From the NCBI GenBank assembly GCA_017460085.1, contig JAFUBQ010000003.1, positions 123,142 through 187,141 on the forward strand: 64,000 bases of DNA. The letters are read 5' to 3'. Within the stretch, counting starts at the first letter, position 1. Each line of letters begins with the position of its first letter. Position numbers and translations under genes: made by a program. This DNA comes from Alphaproteobacteria bacterium. GTDB taxonomy: Bacteria; Pseudomonadota; Alphaproteobacteria; RF32; CAG-239. Under the pieces are notes generated by a model. It made no database searches and had not been told where the DNA came from. It worked only from the letters and a program-made list of their open reading frames with translations. Positions 46,819 to 55,404 of this stretch are shown here, piece after piece.

Positions 46819-46866
46819 ATACGAATTAAGGAATAAAGAAGCGTCGCTATCGCGCCGGAAGACCAG

Positions 46867-46905
46867 ATTCCTTGACGCACGAATGCGCCGCATCGTGCGA
46901 GGAAT
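46867..46905. repeat. REP-like palindrome B
   Basis: CGCACGA(A)TGCG and CGCATCGTGCG pair around a single C, bounded by ATTCC and GGAAT. It is G+C richer than the area. Confidence 0.65.
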
Positions 46906-47006
46906 GACAGTAATATTTTGCGCATTTGAGAGAAAAGGCTGAAAACCCTCATCATCAAAACATATTCACTGTGAATATAAATATAAAAAATTATAAGGAG
47001 GACGTT

Positions 47007-47666
47007 ATGAAAAAAATTTTGGTAATGATGTTTGCGGTGCTGTTTGTTTCGACTATGGGAATGGCGGTGTGCAACGATGCTTGGGCAGAAGCTTCTGCAA
47101 CTTCTGAAGGTAGTTCAAAAGCTCAATCTGGATCGGAGCAAACGAAAGATAGTACATATAAAAGTTCTAGTTTTAATGGTGCAGCTTTTATGAACAATAT
47201 GAACAACGGAAGTGGAAGTTGGCTTAATCGAGCTGTTACCGGTGCAATTGGTGGTTTTTCAACAAATTCGGCAAATAGTAATGCGGGTAGCTTTGTGCAG
47301 AATGGCTCCAGTAGTTTTAGCTCGACTACCACTGTATCAGGCGGTGGTTTGGGCGGTGGTTTTGGCAGTGCAATTGGCATTGCCGGTGGTACGGCTATGA
47401 GTGTCACCAGCAATTTAGCAGGAATAGTGGTTGGTAAACTTTCAAATATTTTCTTAGATGTTAAAACCATTCTTTATGTATTGGCGGCATTTGGTTTGGT
47501 TGGCTTTGCTTTTATGGCGTTGTTCGGTAAGGTTCGTTGGGGCTGGGTTTGTGCTTTGGCTTTTGGTCTGGCGGCAGTTTCTGCGGCAGGGCAACTGATT
47601 GACTATGTATCTAATGGCGGTGTGAGCAGTGTAACGGCAGATACATTAGGAACAAATATGTATTAG
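47007..47666 (+). CDS. VirB2-like pilin subunit 2, extended
   Basis: 219 residues from the ATG at 47007 (AAGGAGGACGTT before it; the frame is open further but without a start signal). After a signal peptide (to about AWA) comes a Ser/Gly/Asn-rich, low-complexity stretch of about 110 residues. The C-terminal VirB2 hairpin follows: DVKTILYVLAAFGLVGFAFMALFGKVRWGWVCALAFGLAAVSAAG, very close to pilin 1 in the turn (FGKV-W). The long Ser/Gly region would be exposed or form a surface coat. A hairpin follows the stop here too. Confidence 0.8.
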   Translation: MKKILVMMFAVLFVSTMGMAVCNDAWAEASATSEGSSKAQSGSEQTKDSTYKSSSFNGAAFMNNMNNGSGSWLNRAVTGAIGGFSTNSANSNAGSFVQNGSSSFSSTTTVSGGGLGGGFGSAIGIAGGTAMSVTSNLAGIVVGKLSNIFLDVKTILYVLAAFGLVGFAFMALFGKVRWGWVCALAFGLAAVSAAGQLIDYVSNGGVSSVTADTLGTNMY

Positions 47667-47672
47667 GGATTT

Positions 47673-47694
47673 GGCGGTCGGTTTTTCGACCGCC
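47673..47694 (+). repeat. Strong hairpin after pilin gene 2
   Basis: GGCGGTCG / CGACCGCC with a 6-base loop, 7 bases after the stop, not followed by a T run; same position as the hairpin after pilin gene 1. Confidence 0.6.
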
Positions 47695-47983
47695 GGCCTA
47701 TAACATCGTGAATAATGCATGAAGGGATAAGGGCAACGTTATTGCGAGGAACATTGTCATCCTGAGGACTTTATGCCAGCTGGAGGAACAAAAACAACCT
47801 CAAAATGTTGTTTTGGGACGATAGGCGAAGACCATTTAATGAGCGGAAACGGCAATTAAACGCGAAAAAACATTAAAATTATTCCGTCGGTAAAAGAAAA
47901 TTGACCTTGTTACGCAATATAACACTTCATGGCAAGATTTATGCGAAGAAATAGTAAAACACTGAAAAAGGAGAAAAATAATT
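47695..47983. other. Spacer between pilin genes 2 and 3
   Basis: No gene seen. It includes TGTCATCCTGAGGAC and an AACAACCTCAAAATGTTGTT small hairpin, again resembling intergenic repeat debris like that before pilin gene 2. Confidence 0.45.
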
Positions 47984-48301
47984 ATGTGGTGCATTAGAAA
48001 GATAAAAAAATTTATTAGCGACAACAAATGGACGCTTGGTCTGGTGTTGTCGGTTTTGCTGTTTACAGACGACGCATTTGCGGTATTTGGGCGTTTACAA
48101 GATGCCGGAAATACCATTTTCCAAGGCTTAAAAACCATTATTTATCCGGCGGCGACTATCGGCATTGCTTGCGTATGTATTGCTGGTATGTTCGGCAATT
48201 TTAACTGGAAATGGTTGGTGGCAATTTTAATTGGAGTTTTTATAATTTCGTTTGCTAACGATACGGCAAATTTGGCCGGAGCTAATTTAACAGGGGATTA
48301 A
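47984..48301 (+). CDS. VirB2-like pilin subunit 3 (short)
   Basis: 105 residues. It starts with a cationic stretch and hydrophobic segment (WTLGLVLSVLLFTDDAFA), then the two-helix hairpin FQGLKTIIYPAATIGIACVCIAGMFGNFNWKWLVAILIGVFIISFAND. The turn is GNFNW instead of GKVKW, so less charged than in its relatives. AAAGGAGAAAAATAATT precedes the ATG. Diverged paralogue of pilins 1 and 2, probably a minor pilin. Confidence 0.72.
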   Translation: MWCIRKIKKFISDNKWTLGLVLSVLLFTDDAFAVFGRLQDAGNTIFQGLKTIIYPAATIGIACVCIAGMFGNFNWKWLVAILIGVFIISFANDTANLAGANLTGD

Positions 48302-48355
48302 AATAATCTGATTAAAAAAGGATATCGCGACTTGAATGTAAGGAGATATTAAAAG

Positions 48356-49066
48356 ATGAAAATGTTTGGTAAAAAAGGAATTTTTGGACTGTTTATTGCA
48401 GTTTTGCTCGTAATGATGTGGTGTGGTGAAGCAATGGCGGGCGATAAACAGACATCGGCATTTGTTGAGGGTTTGAAAAAGCAAGACGAGATTTTCTCCA
48501 AAGTAGGTCAAGATAAGCCTGTAGCAGTGCCGCTCAAGCCGGGAACGAATGGACAATATACCATTGGCGATGCTTTTAATGAGGGACAAAAGACCACACA
48601 AGATGGTTTGGCTAAAATGTTCAAAACATCCCCCGTTAAAGATGATGCAAAAAATGATGCTTCTGCCCCAAAAGGGAGTGCCACCAGCGGCAATGTGAAA
48701 GAATACGTTGGAGCTAAAAGTTTAAGTAATAATTTTGGTGTTAACTGCAGTGGCGGTAATATTTTTGACCAGTTGGGGTGCCGTGCCGGCGCTATTGGGC
48801 GTGGATTGCAGTCTGTCGGCTATATTATCGCCGGATTTGGGTTACTGGCATTTTCGTTAGCGGCATTGTTCGGTAAGGTTAAATGGAATGTGTTTGTAAC
48901 CATTATGTTTAGTTGTTTTGTGCTTTCAATGATGGTTTTTGTGATTAACACATTTACCAGTGAAGGCAATTCGGCTTGGATTGCCGGCATTCAGAAAACA
49001 GGCCAAGGAAACAACGCATCTGTTCCCGGAGATACGGATAAAGTACCAGTTAAGAAAAGCCAGTAG
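48356..49066 (+). CDS. VirB2-like pilin subunit 4, extended
   Basis: 236 residues: signal peptide (to about AMA), a 120-residue variable periplasmic/surface part with two cysteines before the hairpin (NCSGG, GCRAG), then the VirB2 hairpin LQSVGYIIAGFGLLAFSLAALFGKVKWNVFVTIMFSCFVLSMMVFVI, and a 40-residue polar tail. The same FGKVKW turn as in pilin 1. AAGGAG precedes the ATG. The two long pilins (2 and 4) may be tip or coat variants. Confidence 0.75.
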   Translation: MKMFGKKGIFGLFIAVLLVMMWCGEAMAGDKQTSAFVEGLKKQDEIFSKVGQDKPVAVPLKPGTNGQYTIGDAFNEGQKTTQDGLAKMFKTSPVKDDAKNDASAPKGSATSGNVKEYVGAKSLSNNFGVNCSGGNIFDQLGCRAGAIGRGLQSVGYIIAGFGLLAFSLAALFGKVKWNVFVTIMFSCFVLSMMVFVINTFTSEGNSAWIAGIQKTGQGNNASVPGDTDKVPVKKSQ

Positions 49067-49085
49067 TTTTGTTAAGAGGTAAAAA

Positions 49086-49565
49086 ATGGGTATTATTTTA
49101 CGCATAAGAAAAATTGTTAAGGTGTTGCTTATAATAGCATTGCCGGTGTTATGCGTTGTTGGTGTGGCACAAGCTTATGTGGAAGAAGTTAACGACGGAA
49201 GCACAAAATTGACGGCTGGTGAAATTAATACCAATTTTAATAGAATGACCAATCAAGGTGTTATAAGTTTGAAAAAGTTAAAGCAAATTGATGAATTGAT
49301 GACAAAGAGTCCGAATGCCGGAGATGGCAGTATACAGAACGTGCGGGAAGTTTCACAATTGGTTGATGAAAGTAATGATGAAAATTTGCGCCAAGCGGCG
49401 GCACAGGCTAAAGAAACCGCTAAGTTATTGGCAAATAAAGAAAGCTTGCGCAATAAAACAGAAAATTCAGCAGTACAGGCTATTAGTGAAATTTCTGCGC
49501 TTAATGTGCGTGACAATGAAGTGGCAATTAGCCTATTAGCGCAATTATCACGGAGAAAGCGATGA
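49086..49565 (+). CDS. Exported helical protein of T4SS locus 2
   Basis: 159 residues: N-terminal signal (IVKVLLIIALPVLCVVGVAQA), then an all-helical polar protein with a long alpha-helical stretch (RQAAAQAKETAKLLANKESLRNKTE). The end (AVQAISEISALNVRDNEVAISLLAQLSRRK) has the 'S-x-x-N-x-x-D-x-x-x-A-x-x-L' style helix near a C-terminus seen in small VirB5/TrbJ-like proteins. Overlaps virB3 by 4 bases (ATGA). Function unknown; a minor pilus component is possible. Confidence 0.6.
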   Translation: MGIILRIRKIVKVLLIIALPVLCVVGVAQAYVEEVNDGSTKLTAGEINTNFNRMTNQGVISLKKLKQIDELMTKSPNAGDGSIQNVREVSQLVDESNDENLRQAAAQAKETAKLLANKESLRNKTENSAVQAISEISALNVRDNEVAISLLAQLSRRKR

Positions 49566-49852
49566 GAGAAGATATATTAAAAGCAGTGGCACAGCCGCCA
49601 AAGTTTTTATTTGCACCGTTTGTGCCGGCACTGGTAAATTTAGGGATACAATTTCCGATGTTGTTTATAGGCATTGGTTTAGCGGATATGAATCCTTTAT
49701 TTTTTATTGTCAGCATTTTGCTTTCGCATGCTGTCATTACGGCTTATGGAATTAAAGAGCCGCATATGTCTACAATGCTGCAAGCATATGGGCAATCTAA
49801 TAAAATTAGTAAAAATTTGTATTCGGTGAAGGGAAATAAGTTTGCGCCATGA
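49562..49852 (+). CDS. virB3: VirB3-like inner-membrane protein
   Basis: 96 residues with one or two hydrophobic helices (about 25-65). The pattern of charged N-terminus (EDILKAVAQPPKFLFAPFVPALVNL), helix FPMLFIGIGLADMNPLFFIVSILLSHAVIT and the C-terminal polar part fits VirB3. Both overlaps are ATGA-type: with the gene before and with virB4 after, the usual virB3-virB4 arrangement. VirB3 works with VirB4 at the inner membrane in pilus assembly. Confidence 0.82.
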   Translation: MREDILKAVAQPPKFLFAPFVPALVNLGIQFPMLFIGIGLADMNPLFFIVSILLSHAVITAYGIKEPHMSTMLQAYGQSNKISKNLYSVKGNKFAP

Positions 49853-52281
49853 ATGAGTATGATTTTGCAAGTATATTTATTGAGGGATTAAGCAATATGC
49901 AAGTTGCGGTGGCCGTGATTGGTATATTATCAGCGGCCTCATTTGCGGTTTTGCTTTCTACAAAATTTGGTAATTGGGTGCTGCCTCAGCCGCGGGAATC
50001 TCGCGTTTCTGATTTCTTACCATTTTTAAAATTGATGAGCGATGGTGTGACGATTCAGTGCAGCAATAATTCGTATGCGCGTGTGTTTAGGCTTGCTGGA
50101 GTTGATTTAGCTTCAGCAACACCGGAAAAAGTTTTTTCTATGATGATGGCGCGTAAATCATGGATTGATGATTTAGCTAATATGCAGATAATTTGCCGAG
50201 TTATTACAACCAGAGACAGAGTGGCTTTGGAAAGTGAGCGGAGAGAATTTAATAATCCGCTACTGGAAAATATTTCGGAAATATGGTTTAGAAATATGAA
50301 CCACGTATATAGCAATAAGCACTATGTTGTCCTTTCGGTTATAGATCGCAAAGATGCGCTTAAAGATTTGAATTATGCATCGCAAAGTTTAATTTCTACT
50401 ATGAGTGAATATGGTGTTAGCCCTATGTATGAAACAGAAAACAGCGCTGCTACCGATAGTCCGTTTTATTTGTTTTCGCATTTGTGCAGTCCGGTGAGTA
50501 AACCTGAGCCGAAGGTGCGTGATACTCAAGGTGCGCGTTTGTGCGAAATGTTAACAGCAGACCATATTCATTTTACCGGCGAAGAAGGAATAATTAAATT
50601 CTTTTCCGGAGACCATGAACTTTATGAAGTAGCTATGGGAATTAGAGTTAGCGGCGAATCGATGGACGAGAGTATGATATATTCGCTAAATGCAATTGAT
50701 AGCGAACTGGTTATTTTGCATAACATCAGACCGTTGTTCAGAGCGCAAGCCCGATTATTATTGGCACAGCAGCAGCGTATGGCAATGGTGACCAGTTTTT
50801 CAGGCAATGTACAGCAGCAATATGCTGAGGCATTGGCAGCAATTGATGATAGTGACAGCGATGCACAATCGTTGTGTGAATATGCTATGACGATTATCTT
50901 GAAAGGGCGCAACAAAGAAGAAATAGATTTTGCCGAATCGGAAGTACAGCGTATTTGTCGTGCTTTTGGCGTGACTCCGGTGCGTGAAGGCTGGGTTACA
51001 CAAGCGGTGTTTTTCACGCAATTTCCGACATATGACACATATCCGAGAACATATCGTTATTTGTCACGGGTGATTGCGATGGGAATTACGCTGGATAAGC
51101 CGTCGGAAGGCTTCAGTAAAAGTGACTGGGGGCCGGGGGCTATTACGGTTTTCCGCACAATGTCGGGTTCGGCGTATCGGTTTCAATTTCACGTTTCAAG
51201 CGAAGATGCGGCAGTGGCTCACTGCTGTATTATTGGGCCTACTGGTCAAGGTAAGACGACGTTACTTACGTTTTTGGCCGGACAAGCCATGCGGCATCCG
51301 GATTTGCGCGTGTTCTTTTTTGACCGTTATTTGGGTGCGCAAATTTTTACACGAGCAATACATGGAGCATATATAGGTTTTGACGGTGATGAAAAAAATG
51401 TTTCAATAAACCCGTTTGATTGCGAAAATACGAAAAATAATCGCAACTTTTTACAACAATGGATAAAAAATATTGCTATGGTTGAAAATGATGCGTTGGC
51501 AGATAGAGAGGCTGCAAGAGCAGTGACAACGGCGTTTGATTATTTGCGGCCGGAAGAGCGAATGCTGAAAAATTTATACAAGAGCTGTTTTTCGCCGACA
51601 GGTAAGATGCGGCACGAGCTTTTCCGCTGGGTTAATCCGGAACAATACGGCAATATTTTTAATGGCGAAAACGATAGTTTGGATTTAAAAAGCCGGCGGT
51701 TTATGGCTTTTGACTTTACGCATATTTTTGATGATGAAACTTTAGCACCGGCTGTTATCAGCTATATTATGCACCGCATTCAAACAGAAACCGGCGAAAC
51801 TGGCGCACCTTCATTGATTATGATTGATGAAACGGCGCCGATGCTTAAACACCCGATGTTCCGTCATTCGTTTATTACCGGTTTGCAAGAAGGACGTAAA
51901 AAACGGCAGGCATATCTATGCGCTTTCCAACAGCCGAATATTGTAGATAAACTTGGTGTTGGTGAGGTGATTCGCGGTCAATGCCAAACTATTATCTTTT
52001 TCAGAAATCCGCAGGCGCAGCCGGAAGACTATGCAACATGGAATTTGAACAAAAGTGAAATGGATTTTATTTTCGGTAAAACATATCGTGATTTTCCGTA
52101 TGCTATTTTGCTTTCACGCAAGGCTACTGGCGAATCGGTAATTTTAGATGTGGATTTAAGCGGACTGGGACCTTATTTACGCATCTATAATTCTGGCCGT
52201 AAGAATGTATTATTAGTGCAGCAGTTGATACAAGAATATGGTGAAGACGGATTTGTTACAAAATATTTAAATATTGCCTAG
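49849..52281 (+). CDS. virB4: VirB4/TrbE-type T4SS ATPase
   Basis: 810 residues, full length. N-terminal hydrophobic helix, the VirB4 N-domain, then the ATPase: Walker A GPTGQGKTT (about 463-471), Walker B SLIMIDETAPML (about 656), and the QPNIVDKLG...IRGQCQTIIFFRNPQAQPEDYATWNLN block typical of VirB4. Drives pilin extraction and substrate passage. Co-transcribed with virB3 by overlap. VirB4 is the most conserved T4SS marker, so this locus is the main T4SS of the window. Confidence 0.95.
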   Translation: MNEYDFASIFIEGLSNMQVAVAVIGILSAASFAVLLSTKFGNWVLPQPRESRVSDFLPFLKLMSDGVTIQCSNNSYARVFRLAGVDLASATPEKVFSMMMARKSWIDDLANMQIICRVITTRDRVALESERREFNNPLLENISEIWFRNMNHVYSNKHYVVLSVIDRKDALKDLNYASQSLISTMSEYGVSPMYETENSAATDSPFYLFSHLCSPVSKPEPKVRDTQGARLCEMLTADHIHFTGEEGIIKFFSGDHELYEVAMGIRVSGESMDESMIYSLNAIDSELVILHNIRPLFRAQARLLLAQQQRMAMVTSFSGNVQQQYAEALAAIDDSDSDAQSLCEYAMTIILKGRNKEEIDFAESEVQRICRAFGVTPVREGWVTQAVFFTQFPTYDTYPRTYRYLSRVIAMGITLDKPSEGFSKSDWGPGAITVFRTMSGSAYRFQFHVSSEDAAVAHCCIIGPTGQGKTTLLTFLAGQAMRHPDLRVFFFDRYLGAQIFTRAIHGAYIGFDGDEKNVSINPFDCENTKNNRNFLQQWIKNIAMVENDALADREAARAVTTAFDYLRPEERMLKNLYKSCFSPTGKMRHELFRWVNPEQYGNIFNGENDSLDLKSRRFMAFDFTHIFDDETLAPAVISYIMHRIQTETGETGAPSLIMIDETAPMLKHPMFRHSFITGLQEGRKKRQAYLCAFQQPNIVDKLGVGEVIRGQCQTIIFFRNPQAQPEDYATWNLNKSEMDFIFGKTYRDFPYAILLSRKATGESVILDVDLSGLGPYLRIYNSGRKNVLLVQQLIQEYGEDGFVTKYLNIA

Positions 52282-52356
52282 GTTTGTGAAAAAGTATTTT
52301 TTTCGTATAAGAAATGTGCTAAGCTAACAATAGGAAGAACTGGAACGGAGGTTTTG

Positions 52357-53262
52357 ATGACATCATGGTATAATCGCTCAAAGTGGTGGGGAATTTTGGT
52401 GGTGCTGATGTTAACATTCAGTGCGGCTGATGTTTGCTTTGCACAAGCTCCGTTACCGACGCATTCGGCAGATGAGAGTGGAGCGCAAAAGAAAAGTACG
52501 GCGCAAAAAATTAAAGATGGAGCGCAACGTGCCAAGCAAATTTATTTAAAATCAAAAGATTTAGCGCAAAAAGGTTATGGGGCTGCATGTCAGGCATTTT
52601 CGGTTGCAAGTCAGGCGGTTGCATCTAGTTTGGCAATGGTTAACGACTTGAAAGACAATATGGTTTCCATGGCTAAAAATTTGGGAGAATGCGGAGCGGA
52701 TTTAGCTAAAAAGATTGTGGCACAGAAAAAAGAAGACAAAGCTGAATGTAAAAAATTACATGAAAAAGACCCTGATACTTCCGGATATAAACAGTGTATA
52801 GAAGAAAGGAAAGTAGCGCGAAAACAGCAGAAAAAAGATGGAATTAAGGCATGTAAGGCAGAAGCTAATGCTAAAGTAGCAGCTTCTTGGGCTAAAACCA
52901 AAGCAGACGCAAGAGATATTGGGCAGAACTCTGCCAAAGGAATGAACTCTGCTTTTACATTTAAAACCGATGAAGAAAAGCAAGAAACAATTAATCAGAA
53001 AAATATTGCTTTAGATAAAGAGGAAGATAAGCTGAAAACCGATTATAGTGACCTAGAAATGCAATATATTTATTTAGAAGAAGATTTGAATGATGGGGAA
53101 ATTACTCAAGAAGAATATGATAAGAAGAAAAATGACTTGGATAAGGAAAAAAGCAAGTTGGATAAAGAACAAGCAAAAATAAATAAAGAAAAAGAAAAGC
53201 TGGAAAAAAAGCAAGCAAAATTGGATGAAAAAAATAAAGGTTCCGATGAAAGTGATAAATAA
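52357..53262 (+). CDS. Exported coiled-coil protein A of T4SS locus 2
   Basis: 301 residues from ATG 52357 (GGAGG six bases upstream; a TTG directly in front is less likely). A signal peptide (WWGILVVLMLTFSAADVCFAQ) is followed by a helical domain with conserved cysteines (GAACQAF, LGECGAD, KAECKKL, YKQCIEE, IKACKAEA), then an extremely Lys/Glu/Asp-rich coiled coil to the end (about 200-300). No enzyme motif. It begins the block of large exported proteins behind virB4. Confidence 0.72.
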   Translation: MTSWYNRSKWWGILVVLMLTFSAADVCFAQAPLPTHSADESGAQKKSTAQKIKDGAQRAKQIYLKSKDLAQKGYGAACQAFSVASQAVASSLAMVNDLKDNMVSMAKNLGECGADLAKKIVAQKKEDKAECKKLHEKDPDTSGYKQCIEERKVARKQQKKDGIKACKAEANAKVAASWAKTKADARDIGQNSAKGMNSAFTFKTDEEKQETINQKNIALDKEEDKLKTDYSDLEMQYIYLEEDLNDGEITQEEYDKKKNDLDKEKSKLDKEQAKINKEKEKLEKKQAKLDEKNKGSDESDK

Positions 53263-53303
53263 AAGCTGATAAGTTAAGTTTGCGGATTAGAAGGAACAAA
53301 AAG

Positions 53304-54653
53304 ATGAAAATGGCAAATGTACTAAAAAACGTAAGATGCGTAGATAGAGCAAGAAGAAGATTTTTTGCCGCTAGTTTAATGAGAAAATTTTATGTTTTTC
53401 TTGTTTTTGCCGTTTGTTGTTTAAATATGTCTGTTGTTTGGGCGGAAGAAACCGAGCAAGAGGTTTATAATGGAAGCTATAAAGGAAAGCAGATTATTCC
53501 CGTATCGCTGGCCAATTTTTGCAAGATTGCAGATGATGCTGTGGCAACAAACAAGGCTGGAATAGTGGAATGTTTGGATAAATTAGCTGCAAAAATTCAT
53601 GATGCGGAAACCGCAGTACAGGAAGAAGGGCGTGATAAATATAGAAAAATAATGGTTGAACAATGGGTTAAGGTAAAATCGGAAGCAGCAATTAAAAGCG
53701 CTAATGCTAAAAACTATTCAGATGAATATTATACGCTGACTGATGCAGTTTTAGCTCCCGGAGCAGATATTAAGACCAGACAGACCGGTATGGCAGCAGC
53801 AACCGAAAAACAGATGACAGCATTATTAGATTTGACCGATATTCTCAGTGAAGAAGTTAAGGCAGTTGCTCTTGGGCAATTAAGCAGCATTAATCCGGCA
53901 ACAACAAGTATTTTGCCGGCAAGCGGCGATGTGAAAAAAGTTGATTTTTCCGGTGCGGTTAAAGATTTTCAGATGGTTCCTAATTCTTTAGCAATATACT
54001 GTCAGATGAATGGTGAAGATTTTGCAAAAAAAGAAAAACAAGCCGATGTAAAAAAATGTTTAGATACCATAATAACGAAAATTAATGCCCAATCTGATGA
54101 TGAACGCAAAGATAATGTTGCGGACTATGAATTTATTACCAAAGGGCAAATGCAAGATATGTTTATGCAAGCAGTTGAGCGTAGTGCCGGATTAATTGAC
54201 CGCAATGAGCAACGGTTGAAACAAGATGAAAGTGGGGCAAAAACACAAACAGAATATGACTCCACTACGTCTATTGCCTCGGCCAGTAATTTAAAATTGA
54301 GTGCGTTTAATGATTTTTTACATTTGTTTGCGGTGGAAGCCAAATATATGGCGTTGAAAAATTTAGCTAATGTTGATGCAAGAGCTATTTCTGCAGAATT
54401 AAAGGAGGATGAACCGGCAAAAGAGGCTCAGGATATGGAGGTAAAAACTTCTACTGAAACTGTTAGCGTTACGGTAACAGCAGGAGAGGAAGAAGAAGTT
54501 GATGTTGATGAACAAGAAAATGCACAAGATGCTAAAGAAAAAACTGAATATGATGCGGATTTACCAGATAGCGGAAAAAGTGAAAAAATAGATGAATCAC
54601 TGTTAGATAATACTGGAGAAATGCTGCCTACAATTAATAGTGGTAGCAAGTAG
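53304..54653 (+). CDS. Exported protein B with duplicated helical domain
   Basis: 449 residues from the ATG at 53304 (AAGGAAC before it). After a hydrophobic export signal (FYVFLVFAVCCLNMSVVWA) come two related domains: about 63-196 (QIIPVSLANFC...VECLDKLAAKI...) and about 222-359 (QMVPNSLAIYC...KKCLDTIITKI...). Each has a central helix pair and closes with a helix such as LSEEVKAVALGQLSSI / FAVEAKYMALKNLANV. An acidic low-complexity tail follows. The two paired cysteines per domain fit oxidation in the periplasm. The closing helix pattern recalls VirB5/TrbJ-like proteins, which are minor pilus subunits; this link is inferred. Confidence 0.68.
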   Translation: MKMANVLKNVRCVDRARRRFFAASLMRKFYVFLVFAVCCLNMSVVWAEETEQEVYNGSYKGKQIIPVSLANFCKIADDAVATNKAGIVECLDKLAAKIHDAETAVQEEGRDKYRKIMVEQWVKVKSEAAIKSANAKNYSDEYYTLTDAVLAPGADIKTRQTGMAAATEKQMTALLDLTDILSEEVKAVALGQLSSINPATTSILPASGDVKKVDFSGAVKDFQMVPNSLAIYCQMNGEDFAKKEKQADVKKCLDTIITKINAQSDDERKDNVADYEFITKGQMQDMFMQAVERSAGLIDRNEQRLKQDESGAKTQTEYDSTTSIASASNLKLSAFNDFLHLFAVEAKYMALKNLANVDARAISAELKEDEPAKEAQDMEVKTSTETVSVTVTAGEEEEVDVDEQENAQDAKEKTEYDADLPDSGKSEKIDESLLDNTGEMLPTINSGSK

Positions 54654-54678
54654 AGAGGTATTAAAAAAGGAGACGGAT

Positions 54679-55404
54679 ATGCAGAAAATGAAACAGATGT
54701 TTTTAATTTTATGCTTTGCCATATTTTTATGGCCGTCGACCGTTTGCGCAAAAACCGCAGTAATTTCTAAGGTTGAACTGTTTTTGAAACACTCTATAGC
54801 AACGGTGCAAACCGTGGTTGAAGAAGCACAACGCTTAGCACAAGATGCCATGACAATTATGACAAACCCATCGCAAGCAAAAGATATTGTGCAAAAGCGT
54901 AAGGAGGAGAGAAAGAAGAAAAAAGCTGAAAAAGAGAAAAATAAAGTGGCTAATAAAGCGCCGGCAGGAACCGGTGAAAAAATGAGCGGAACATCGCCTT
55001 CTGCGGAATTAAGCGATGCAAACGAAAAAAATTATGTTAATACGGAAGAAAAGAACGATGTTGCTGTGCAAGCAGCATTTGAAAAACGTATTAATAAAGA
55101 AATGGTGCATAATGTTAGTGCCATGTATGCCAGAGGTTTAGTGAAACGATATCAATTGCAGCAAGAAGGTGCTGAGCTGAAAAAAGAGCAAGAAGAAGTC
55201 AAAAATAAAAAAGACGAAACAATTCCGGAAGTTGTAGTTGATGTGTTAGAAGTGCGTATGCGTACAGATTCGCGTTGGATTGGTGTTTTGCAGGCAATGG
55301 CTAATGACCAGGAAAGAGCGGCAACTGTTAACTTAAGTTCCATAAAATTAACACAAAAACCGGATAAAGATGCCGAAGAAAATAGCGAAGGAGAAAAAAA
55401 ATAA
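54679..55404 (+). CDS. Exported helical protein C, VirB5/TrbJ-like pattern
   Basis: 241 residues from the ATG at 54679 (AAGGAGACGG before it; the open frame upstream lacks a start signal). Signal peptide (MFLILCFAIFLWPSTVCA), a Lys-rich segment (KRKEERKKKKAEKEKNK), then about 130-235 a helical domain. That domain has EKRINKEMVHNVSAMYARGLVKRYQLQQEG and the closing VLEVRMRTDSRWIGVLQAMANDQERAATVNLSSI, close in style to the end of protein B. Overlaps the next gene by one base (TAATG), so the genes are coupled. Confidence 0.66.
   Translation: MQKMKQMFLILCFAIFLWPSTVCAKTAVISKVELFLKHSIATVQTVVEEAQRLAQDAMTIMTNPSQAKDIVQKRKEERKKKKAEKEKNKVANKAPAGTGEKMSGTSPSAELSDANEKNYVNTEEKNDVAVQAAFEKRINKEMVHNVSAMYARGLVKRYQLQQEGAELKKEQEEVKNKKDETIPEVVVDVLEVRMRTDSRWIGVLQAMANDQERAATVNLSSIKLTQKPDKDAEENSEGEKK

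Larger units (their letters stand above)
46640..47006. other. Non-coding spacer with REP-like palindromes between pilin genes 1 and 2
   Basis: The spacer between the first two pilin genes holds the hairpins listed at 46784 and 46867 and phrases such as GTCATCCCTCG and GAGGAATGAC that recur in opposite orientation. A short open frame crossing it has no ribosome site and looks like chance. Confidence 0.55.

Noticed and set aside
46760..46942. 60-codon open frame between pilin genes 1 and 2
   Set aside because: Lies across two palindromes, lacks a ribosome site.
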